From an uncultured Steroidobacter sp. (GTDB taxonomy: Bacteria; Pseudomonadota; Gammaproteobacteria; Steroidobacterales; Steroidobacteraceae): a stretch of 5,662 bases of DNA. The stretch is from positions 1 through 5,662 of the forward strand of contig CAMLEO010000383.1 in NCBI GenBank assembly GCA_946478975.1. Direction: 5' to 3'. The notes under the pieces were generated by a model, which saw only the letters and a program-made list of their open reading frames with translations, had not been told where the DNA came from and did not search any database. The position numbers and the translations under genes were made by a program. Of the stretch, positions 1 through 5,351 are shown piece after piece. Position 1 is the first letter of the stretch. Every line of letters starts with the position of its first letter.

Positions 1-52
1 CTCGAGCCCCGAGCTCCAGGGCCCGGACTTCAACCCTGCCCACGCAGACCCG

Positions 53-57
53 AAGGA
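53..57 (+). promoter_or_regulatory. Ribosome binding site of the permease gene
   Basis: AAGGA lies 10 bases before the ATG at 68. The permease frame is open upstream to the window edge, so this site, plus the usual short N-terminus of the family, decides the start. No promoter is evident in the 67 bases available. Confidence 0.55.
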
Positions 58-67
58 AACCGACATA

Positions 68-1555
68 ATGAATTGGCGTATCAAACCTCTCGCCGAGATC
101 CTTGCGAGCGCGGAGAAAAAATCGCTGACGCGAACGCTCGGTGCGTTCCAGCTCACCATGCTCGGCATCGGCGCCGTGATCGGCACCGGCATTTTCGTGC
201 TGACCGCAGAGGCGGCACAGAAGGCCGGCCCGGGCATGATGATGTCGTTCGTGATTGCCGGTTTCGTGTGCGCCGTCACGGCGCTGTGCTACGCGGAGCT
301 TGCCGCGATGGTGCCGGTCTCCGGCTCCGCTTACACCTACTCCTATGCAGTGCTCGGCGAGGTGATCGCCTGGATGGTCGGCTGGGCGCTGATCCTGGAA
401 TACGCGGTCGCGGCCAGCGCGGTCTCGGTCGGATGGTCCAATTACTTCGTCGGCCTGATGGAACGGTCGCTGGGAATAGATATTCCAGCGGCGTTCACCA
501 GCGGCGCGTTCGTCGGCGGCGTCATGAACGTGCCGGCGGCCTTTATCGGCCTGCTCGTGACCACGCTTCTGGTCATCGGTACCAAAGAGAGTGCGACCGT
601 CAACGCGGTGCTGGTTGGCATCAAGATCATCGCGCTGACGCTGTTCAGCTTCCTCGCGATTCCGGTCATGAACATGGACAACTTCGAGCCGTTCTCGCCC
701 AACGGCTTCCTCGGCGAGATTTCCGGCATGGGTGTGGCCGGCGCCGCGGCCTCGATCTTCTTTGCCTACGTCGGTTTCGACGCGGTATCGACTGCCGCCG
801 AGGAAACCAAGAATCCCCAGCGCAACATGCCCATCGGCCTGATCGGCAGCCTGCTGATCTGCACGGTGTTCTACTTGGTGGTCTCCGGCGGCGCGGTCGG
901 CTCGGTGGGTGCGCAGCCGGTCGTCGATCCCACCACGCATCTCGCTTATGAGCCGGGCAGCGCGGAGCTGATGGAAGCGTGCCGTCTGCCGGAAAATCAT
1001 TCCAAGCTGGTATGCAGCGGTGAGCCGCTGGCGCACGTGCTGGATCAGATCGGCTGGAAGAAAGTGTCGCAGCTGATCGGCCTCGCGGCGTTCCTCGCGC
1101 TGCCGTCGGTGATCCTGATGATGTTGTTCGGTCAGACGCGCATCTTCTTCGCCATGGCGCGCGACAAGCTGCTGCCGTTCAACGAAGCGCTGACCAAAGT
1201 GCATCCGCGTTTCCATACGCCGCACGTTGTGACGATCATCACCGGCCTTGCGGTCACGGTGTTTGCTTCGTTCTTCCCAGTCGGCGTGCTGGCTGATCTA
1301 TCCAACAGCGGCACGCTGTTCGCGTTCCTGGCCGTCGCCGTCGGCGTGTTGATCCTGCGCCGCCGTGAGCCGGATCGTCATCGTCCGTTCCGCGTGCCCG
1401 GCGTATGGATCGTTGCGCCGCTGGCCGTCATCGGCTGCACGTTCCTGATGTTCTCGCTGCCCTGGCGCACCCAGCTCACATTCTTCATCTGGGCGGGCGC
1501 CGGTCTGCTGGTGTACGCGGTGTACGGGTTCGGCAAAAGCCCGCTGCGCAAGTAA
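68..1555 (+). CDS. APC-superfamily amino acid permease (cationic amino acid transporter type)
   Basis: This 495-residue inner-membrane protein should be a secondary amino acid transporter of the APC superfamily, most like the bacterial CAT/YfnA/YhdG group. About 12 membrane segments can be placed, at roughly 26-46, 57-80, 94-117, 154-171, 180-200, 222-240, 257-281, 334-355, 388-407, 412-430, 445-465 and 469-489. The helix 1 substrate-binding break is seen as GIGAVIGTGIF (33-43). The helix 6 region FAYVGFDAVSTAAEETKNP (232-250) and the QTRIFFAMARD stretch after helix 8 (356-366) are family hallmarks. The charged N-terminus with SLTRTLGAFQLTMLGIGA fits the start at 68. A loop of about 50 residues between helices 7 and 8 (280-333) carries two cysteines, C305 and C316. 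Substrate cannot be read from sequence; arginine, lysine or a broader range are all possible. The gene stands alone, converging on suhB. Confidence 0.9.
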   Translation: MNWRIKPLAEILASAEKKSLTRTLGAFQLTMLGIGAVIGTGIFVLTAEAAQKAGPGMMMSFVIAGFVCAVTALCYAELAAMVPVSGSAYTYSYAVLGEVIAWMVGWALILEYAVAASAVSVGWSNYFVGLMERSLGIDIPAAFTSGAFVGGVMNVPAAFIGLLVTTLLVIGTKESATVNAVLVGIKIIALTLFSFLAIPVMNMDNFEPFSPNGFLGEISGMGVAGAAASIFFAYVGFDAVSTAAEETKNPQRNMPIGLIGSLLICTVFYLVVSGGAVGSVGAQPVVDPTTHLAYEPGSAELMEACRLPENHSKLVCSGEPLAHVLDQIGWKKVSQLIGLAAFLALPSVILMMLFGQTRIFFAMARDKLLPFNEALTKVHPRFHTPHVVTIITGLAVTVFASFFPVGVLADLSNSGTLFAFLAVAVGVLILRRREPDRHRPFRVPGVWIVAPLAVIGCTFLMFSLPWRTQLTFFIWAGAGLLVYAVYGFGKSPLRK

Positions 1556-1570
1556 CAACAAGTAACAAAA
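1551..1570 (+). repeat. 10-bp imperfect tandem duplication around the permease stop codon
   Basis: AGTAACAACA (1551-1560) is followed directly by AGTAACAAAA (1561-1570), matching at 9 of 10 bases. The first copy contains the TAA stop of the permease and the second carries an identical TAAC. The second copy also supplies the A-tract of the adjoining terminator. It may be a small slippage duplication; no function is implied. Confidence 0.6.
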
Positions 1571-1594
1571 GGGGGGCTGACGCCCCCCTTTTTT
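1567..1594. terminator. Bidirectional intrinsic terminator between convergent permease and suhB
   Basis: A perfect 7-bp stem GGGGGGC (1571-1577) and GCCCCCC (1582-1588) encloses a TGAC loop. AAAA lies before it (1567-1570) and TTTTTT after it (1589-1594), so the stem can extend to about 11 bp and a U-tract follows in either direction. It sits 12 bases after the permease stop and overlaps the last base of the suhB stop codon (1594-1596 on the complementary strand). It therefore serves both converging genes with almost no spare sequence. Confidence 0.92.
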
Positions 1595-2397
1595 CAGGTC
1601 AGTTCCGCTGGCACGTGCGGCGCCAGCAATTCGAGCAGCGGCGCGTGCACCTTCGGCGTTCCCGCCAGGATGTTGCCGCCTTGTTTGTATTCCGTGCCTT
1701 GCAGTGAGCTCACCATGCCGCCGGCTTCGGTGATCAGCAGCGTGCCGGCCGCCGTATCCCAAGGCGACAGGCCGAATTCCCAAAACGCATCCAGGCGGCC
1801 CGCCGCGACATAGGCAAGGTCCAGCGCCGCCGCGCCCGGCCGGCGAATGCCGGCAGTCGCCTGCGTTACGGCCTTGAACATCGCCATGTAGTTGTCGATC
1901 CAGTGCAGGTTGGTGCGATAGGGGAACCCGGTGCCGATCAGCGCGCGATCCAGGCCGACGTGCTGGCTCACACGAATGCGGCGACCGTCGAGCTGAGCGC
2001 CGTCGCCGCGCGAAGCCGTGAACAGCTCCTGTCGCAGCGGGTCGTAGACCACTGCGTGTTCCATGCGGCCACGGCGCTGCACGCCGATGGAGACGGCGAA
2101 CTGCGGGAAGCCATGCAGGAAATTGGTGGTGCCGTCGAGTGGATCAATGATCCACACGAACTCGCTTTCGGCCGAGCCGCCATGGGCGCCGCTTTCTTCG
2201 GCCAGGAACGCATGATCGGGATAGCTCTTACGCACCGTATCGATGATTTCCATCTCCGCCTGGGTGTCGACCTCGGAGACGAAATCGTTCTGCCCCTTCT
2301 GGCGGATATCCAGCCGATGCACGCGGTTCATGCTTCGGACGATGACTTCACCGGCCCGGCGGGCGGCGCGGACGGCAATATTGAGCAAAGGCTGCAT
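1594..2397 (-). CDS. suhB: Inositol-1-monophosphatase family protein SuhB
   Basis: This 267-residue cytoplasmic protein belongs to the Mg2+-dependent inositol monophosphatase family, which hydrolyses myo-inositol-1-phosphate. In E. coli, SuhB also binds RNA polymerase with Nus factors and supports rRNA antitermination. The metal-binding motifs are intact: LAEESG with E67/E68, WIIDPLDGTTNF (82-93) with D85 and D88, and SPWDTAAG (211-218) with D214. Length matches E. coli SuhB, and MQPLLNIAVRAARRAGEVI is the normal family N-terminus, which supports the start at 2397. A GAGG lies 12 bases upstream on the minus strand, a slightly long spacing. It is divergent from trmJ, the same arrangement as in E. 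coli and Pseudomonas, which favours the SuhB orthologue over a catabolic phosphatase. Confidence 0.95.
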   Translation of the reverse strand: MQPLLNIAVRAARRAGEVIVRSMNRVHRLDIRQKGQNDFVSEVDTQAEMEIIDTVRKSYPDHAFLAEESGAHGGSAESEFVWIIDPLDGTTNFLHGFPQFAVSIGVQRRGRMEHAVVYDPLRQELFTASRGDGAQLDGRRIRVSQHVGLDRALIGTGFPYRTNLHWIDNYMAMFKAVTQATAGIRRPGAAALDLAYVAAGRLDAFWEFGLSPWDTAAGTLLITEAGGMVSSLQGTEYKQGGNILAGTPKVHAPLLELLAPHVPAELT

Positions 2398-2477
2398 GGA
2401 GCTTCAAAACCTCAACGGAAAGAGTGGGGCAGGCGGTGATAAAGAGCAGGAGAGCTGCGTTGGGTCCCGCAGATCTC

Positions 2478-2506
2478 AAAGGGGACGGTAGAATACCCCA
2501 CTTACG
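2478..2506 (+). promoter_or_regulatory. Possible -10 element and distant ribosome binding site before trmJ
   Basis: The 109-bp gap between divergent suhB and trmJ must carry both promoters. On the plus strand TAGAAT (2489-2494) is a good -10 match, but no clear -35 hexamer sits 16-18 bases upstream. If used, transcription would start only a few bases before the ATG at 2507, giving a nearly leaderless mRNA. The purine-rich AAAGGGGA (2478-2485) looks like a Shine-Dalgarno sequence but ends 21 bases from the ATG, too far for a linear site. The two readings compete. I could not identify a convincing suhB promoter on the other strand. Confidence 0.3.
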
Positions 2507-3253
2507 ATGAGCATTCGTGTCGTCCTGGTCGATCCCAACCACCCCGGCAACATCGGCGCGGTGGCCCGCGCCATGAAAAACATGGGGCTGAGCGAGCTGC
2601 ACCTGGTGCGGCCCAAGCAATTTCCGCATGCGGAGGCGACGGCGCGCGCGTCGGGAGCCGACGACGTGCTGGACGCGGCCCGGGTCCATGAGGATTTTGC
2701 GGACGCCATTGCCGATTGCGGCCTGGTCGTCGGCACCAGCGCCCGTCAGCGCCATCTGCCCTGGGATCTGTTCGAGCCGCGCGAATGTGCCCAGGAGATC
2801 GTCTCAGCGGCGCAGGTCGGCAATGTGGCGGTGGTGTTCGGTTCCGAGAAGTACGGCTTGCTGAACGCCGACCTGGCCCGGTGCAATCGGCTGGTGACGA
2901 TTCCGACCGCCTCTGAATACGCATCGTTGAATCTCGCCATGGCCGTGCAAGTGATCGTGTACGAGCTGTGGCTGGCCCGGCGCCCGAGCGCGCCGTCACC
3001 CCAGCCTCCGGAAGTCCCGTTCGCAACCGCGGATGAGATGACCCGCTTGTATGAACATTTCGAGCGCGTGCTGGAGGAGATCGATTTTCGCGACCGCACC
3101 GGCGGCGGTCACCTGATGGCCCGCATCCGGCGTCTGTTCAACCGGGCGCGGCTCGATCAGAACGAAATGAACATTCTTCGTGGCATTCTCACGGCCGTGC
3201 AGTCGCGTCGCCGGCACGCGGGCCAGCCGCTCGACAAGCCCGTTTCATCATGA
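2507..3253 (+). CDS. trmJ: tRNA (cytidine/uridine-2'-O-)-methyltransferase TrmJ
   Basis: This 248-residue cytoplasmic SPOUT-family enzyme uses S-adenosylmethionine to methylate the 2'-O of C32/U32 in the tRNA anticodon loop. The three SPOUT signatures are visible: HPGNIGAVARAMKNMG (12-27, with R21 at the position of the E. coli catalytic Arg), VVFGSEKYGL (109-118) and EYASLNLAMAVQVIVYE (137-153), which forms the knotted cofactor pocket. LVVGTSAR (73-80) and the C-terminal domain ending in LFNRARLDQNEMNILRGIL (210-228) also follow E. coli TrmJ closely along the full length. The TAG at 2489 closes this frame upstream, so ATG 2507 is the first start. Its stop overlaps the iscS start as ATGA, so trmJ is now physically coupled to the sulfur genes. 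In E. coli and Pseudomonas one or two other genes (iscR, with or without cysE) lie between. Confidence 0.96.
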   Translation: MSIRVVLVDPNHPGNIGAVARAMKNMGLSELHLVRPKQFPHAEATARASGADDVLDAARVHEDFADAIADCGLVVGTSARQRHLPWDLFEPRECAQEIVSAAQVGNVAVVFGSEKYGLLNADLARCNRLVTIPTASEYASLNLAMAVQVIVYELWLARRPSAPSPQPPEVPFATADEMTRLYEHFERVLEEIDFRDRTGGGHLMARIRRLFNRARLDQNEMNILRGILTAVQSRRRHAGQPLDKPVSS

Positions 3254-4440
3254 ACCCTGCTCAGTCCAAAGTTGTTTATCTCGACTACGCGGCGACGACG
3301 CCGGTGGATCCTCGCGTCGCGGACGCGATGATCGAATGTCTGCGCCCCGACGGCGTGCACGGCAATCCCGCTTCGATGGGCCACGAATATGGCCGTCGCG
3401 CGCGTGCGCTGGTCGAAAAGGCTCGACAGCAAGTGGCCGCGTCCATCGGCGCCCGGCCCGAATGTATCGTCTGGACTTCCGGCGCCACCGAATCGGACAA
3501 CCTCGCGATCTTCGGCGTCGCGCGCTTCCACGCCGATCGCGGTCGTCATCTGGTCACCGCGCGCACCGAGCACAAAGCAGTGCTCGATCCGTTCAAACAA
3601 CTGGAAAAGGAAGGGTTCGAAGTCACCTGGTTGAAGCCGGGGACCGACGGCATCGTGCAGCCCGAACAAGTGCGTGAAGCGCTGCGGCCGGACACGCAGC
3701 TCGTGTCGCTCATGCATGTGAACAACGAGACTGGCGTGATTCAGGATGTCGCCGCCATCGGCGCGATGTGTCGCGAACGTAACATCGCGTTCCACGTCGA
3801 CGCCGCGCAGAGCGCCGGCAAATTGCCGTTGAACGTCGACTCGATGAACATCGATTTGTTATCTCTCACCGCGCACAAGAGCTACGGCCCGAAAGGCATC
3901 GGCGCGTTGTATGTGCGGAGAAAGCCACCGCTCGGATTGCGGCCGTTGTTCTACGGCGGCGGGCAGGAGATGGGCTTGCGCTCGGGCACGTTGCCGACGC
4001 ACCAGATCGTCGGCATGGGCCTGGCCTTCGAACTCGGCGAGCGAGATCGCGAAGAAGATGTCGTCCGCATCGCGCAGTTGCGTGAGCGGCTGTGGCAGGG
4101 CCTGGCTGCAATTGGCGGCGTGGAGTTGAACGGCCACCCGGAGCAGCGCGTGTGCGGCGTGCTCAATGTTTGTTTCCACAACGTCGAAGGCGAGAGCCTG
4201 CGGTTCGCGCTGCGAGACCTGGCGGTGTCGTCCGGCTCGGCGTGCGCGTCGGGGTCGGATGAGGCGTCGTACGTACTGCGAGCGCTCGGTCGCAGCGATC
4301 AGCTCGCACAAAGCTCGATCCGCTTCAGCCTGGGCCGGTTCACGACCGCGGATGAAATCGATCGCGCGATTGCGTCGGTCACGCGTGAGGTCACGCGGTT
4401 GCGTGCGCTTTCACCCGCGAGTCCGTGCGATGGAACCTGA
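3250..4440 (+). CDS. iscS: Cysteine desulfurase IscS, lacking the usual C-terminal tail
   Basis: This 396-residue PLP enzyme takes sulfur from L-cysteine as an enzyme-bound persulfide for Fe-S clusters, thio-tRNA and other acceptors. The catalytic set is intact: YLDYAATTPVDP (10-21), TSGATESDN (76-84), H108 in TEHKA, N159 in VNNETG, D184/Q187 in HVDAAQSAG, PLP lysine K210 in TAHKSYGPKG, and catalytic C332 in SSGSACASG, within the long mobile loop of the group I (IscS/NifS) class. YVLRALGRSDQLAQSSIRFS also follows IscS. The oddity is the end. After RLRALSP the protein stops within 8 residues, where E. coli IscS and mitochondrial NFS1 continue about 18 residues with a conserved tail that contacts IscU. 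The start overlaps the trmJ stop (ATGA) with no strong ribosome binding site, so translational coupling is likely. Confidence 0.95.
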   Translation: MNPAQSKVVYLDYAATTPVDPRVADAMIECLRPDGVHGNPASMGHEYGRRARALVEKARQQVAASIGARPECIVWTSGATESDNLAIFGVARFHADRGRHLVTARTEHKAVLDPFKQLEKEGFEVTWLKPGTDGIVQPEQVREALRPDTQLVSLMHVNNETGVIQDVAAIGAMCRERNIAFHVDAAQSAGKLPLNVDSMNIDLLSLTAHKSYGPKGIGALYVRRKPPLGLRPLFYGGGQEMGLRSGTLPTHQIVGMGLAFELGERDREEDVVRIAQLRERLWQGLAAIGGVELNGHPEQRVCGVLNVCFHNVEGESLRFALRDLAVSSGSACASGSDEASYVLRALGRSDQLAQSSIRFSLGRFTTADEIDRAIASVTREVTRLRALSPASPCDGT

Positions 4441-4810
4441 ATACTCGGCCGTCGTCGTCGACCACTTTCGGGCGCCGCGTAACGCGGGGCACCTGGAAGG
4501 AGGCGAGGGCGTCATCAAGGGCGTCGCCGGCAGCGTGGCGCAGGGGACGATGTTCGTTCTCAGCGCGCGCGTCGCTGGCGATCGGATCGAAGCCGTGCGG
4601 TTCGAGGCTTATGGCTGCCCGCACTGTATTGCTGCCGGCTCCTGGCTCACCGAGCGGCTGGTCGGGCTCACCGAACCTGAACTCCGGCAGTGGCGCTGGC
4701 GCGCGGCGGACGAGGCCCTGAAGTTTCCGCTGGAGAAACGTGGCCGACTTCTCATTCTTGAAGATGCGGTCAAAGCATTAAGTGAAGCCTGGCGGCAGTC
4801 CGTTTCATAA
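4430..4810 (+). CDS. Degenerate IscU-like protein with one of three cluster cysteines
   Basis: The 126-residue product aligns end to end with IscU: YSAVVVDHFRAPRNAG (5-20) matches the IscU N-terminus, YGCPHCIAAGSWLTE (61-75) matches the Cys63 region, and EDAVKAL (111-117) matches the C-terminal helix. Yet the cluster site is largely gone. By alignment, E. coli C37 and D39 become Q38 and T40, H105 becomes G105, and C106 becomes R106. Only C63 remains, joined by a new C66 (C-P-H-C). The HscA-binding LPPVK motif reads FPLEK (99-103). Start 4430 matches the IscU N-terminus and overlaps the iscS end by 11 bp; the frame is open further upstream inside iscS, but that part does not look like IscU. 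The reading frame is unbroken and the substitutions are isolated, so this does not look like decay. A role as a persulfide acceptor or IscS modulator is possible, but this is inference. It should not be assumed to be a scaffold. Confidence 0.85.
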   Translation: MEPEYSAVVVDHFRAPRNAGHLEGGEGVIKGVAGSVAQGTMFVLSARVAGDRIEAVRFEAYGCPHCIAAGSWLTERLVGLTEPELRQWRWRAADEALKFPLEKRGRLLILEDAVKALSEAWRQSVS

Positions 4811-4851
4811 TCAGCCCTTGATTCACCGGCTGAGTGCCATACGCTTATGGC
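4811..4851 (+). promoter_or_regulatory. Two consecutive hairpins between the iscU-like gene and iscA
   Basis: Directly after the iscU-like stop there is a 6-bp inverted repeat TCAGCC (4811-4816) / GGCTGA (4828-4833). A second perfect repeat follows two bases later: GCCATA (4836-4841), loop CGCT, TATGGC (4846-4851). No T-run follows, so these are not intrinsic terminators. They occupy most of the 72-bp gap, the only sizeable gap inside the cluster, and could mark mRNA processing, partial attenuation or translational control of iscA. The 5' arm GCCATA is also complementary to the iscA start region TATGGC (4882-4887). Confidence 0.45.
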
Positions 4852-4882
4852 GTCGAACCGTTACCCTTAGCCTCATCCATTT

Positions 4883-5206
4883 ATGGCCATTTCCCTGACT
4901 TCCGCCGCTGCCGACCGCGTCCAGTCTTTCCTGACACGCCGGGGGCATGGCCTCGGGCTGCGCCTCGCGGTCAAGAAGACCGGCTGCTCGGGCTATGCGT
5001 ACGTGGTGAATTACGCCGACGACATCGGCTCCAATGACGTCGTGTTCGAACACCGCGGCGTCAAAGTCATCGTCGATCGCGACAGCCTCGATTACATCAA
5101 CGGCACCGAGATCGACTTCGTGAAGCAGGGGCTGAACGAAGCGTTCCGGTTCCGCAATCCGAACGTGAAGGGCGAATGCGGGTGCGGCGAAAGCTTTAGC
5201 GTTTGA
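4883..5206 (+). CDS. iscA: A-type iron-sulfur carrier IscA
   Basis: This 107-residue cytoplasmic protein has the same length as E. coli IscA and belongs to the A-type carriers that bind iron or Fe-S clusters and pass them to apo-proteins. The three conserved cysteines are present: C35 in [10 protein letters not shown], and C99 and C101 in [28 protein letters not shown] (78-96) and the ending CGCGESFSV are very close to IscA itself and fit it better than ErpA or SufA. The start [17 protein letters not shown] matches the E. coli N-terminus. No good Shine-Dalgarno sequence precedes the ATG at 4883. It follows the iscU-like gene after 72 bp, and hscB, normally next, is missing. Unlike its upstream neighbours it shows no lost family residues, so it seems to remain under normal constraint. 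Confidence 0.96.
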   Translation: MAISLTSAAADRVQSFLTRRGHGLGLRLAVKKTGCSGYAYVVNYADDIGSNDVVFEHRGVKVIVDRDSLDYINGTEIDFVKQGLNEAFRFRNPNVKGECGCGESFSV

Positions 5207-5246
5207 TTGTCCACGTTGGGCTAACCCCTCGTCGCCATTCATTTTC

Positions 5247-5275
5247 TTGCTGCTCCGGCGCGTGGCGGGTAGACT
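5247..5275 (+). promoter_or_regulatory. Probable sigma-70 promoter of ndk
   Basis: TTGCTG (5247-5252) and TAGACT (5270-5275) are separated by 17 bases, an ideal spacing, with 3 and 4 matches to the consensus hexamers. Start of transcription would fall near 5282, giving a leader of about 70 bases. The -10 is followed at once by GCGCGCGCGC (5276-5285), an extremely GC-rich discriminator of the kind associated with stringent (ppGpp/DksA) control in proteobacteria; that last point is inference. The promoter lies in the only long gap after iscA and suggests ndk is transcribed separately. Confidence 0.5.
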
Positions 5276-5351
5276 GCGCGCGCGCAGCTGCCGCCGTCCG
5301 GCGACTTCAGCCGCGGCTATTTTTCAATTCATTGATTCACGGGACAATTTC

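Noticed and set aside
1..68. A frame open from position 3 that ends at TAA 66-68, overlapping the permease ATG, as the tail of an upstream gene.
   Set aside because: Only 21 codons are visible, with a low-complexity Arg/Pro/Thr-rich product and no recognisable motif; two other frames are also open there in this GC-rich stretch.
1298..1783. A 161-codon minus-strand frame across the permease 3' end, the terminator and the suhB 3' end.
   Set aside because: It would read through a strong bidirectional terminator and overlaps two well-identified genes in other frames; the product is low-complexity.
1903..2439. A 178-codon plus-strand frame opposite suhB.
   Set aside because: It is the complement of conserved SuhB sequence and has no motif of its own.
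3157..3795. A 212-codon open frame on the minus strand opposite iscS and the end of trmJ.
   Set aside because: It is antisense to strongly conserved coding sequence, has no recognisable domain, and long antisense frames are expected at this GC content.
4166..4429. An upstream ATG at 4166 in the iscU-like frame, which would make a 214-residue protein.
   Set aside because: The extra 88 residues overlap conserved iscS sequence, are Arg-rich and do not resemble IscU; similarity begins exactly at 4430.
4430..4810. The lost IscU cysteines explained by sequencing error or pseudogene decay.
   Set aside because: The frame is continuous, homology to IscU runs through both sides of every changed position, and the changes are isolated substitutions rather than frame slips.
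4834..5037. A GTG-started frame of 67 codons overlapping the start of iscA.
   Set aside because: It is a shifted-frame shadow of iscA; the real product matches IscA from 4883 to the stop.
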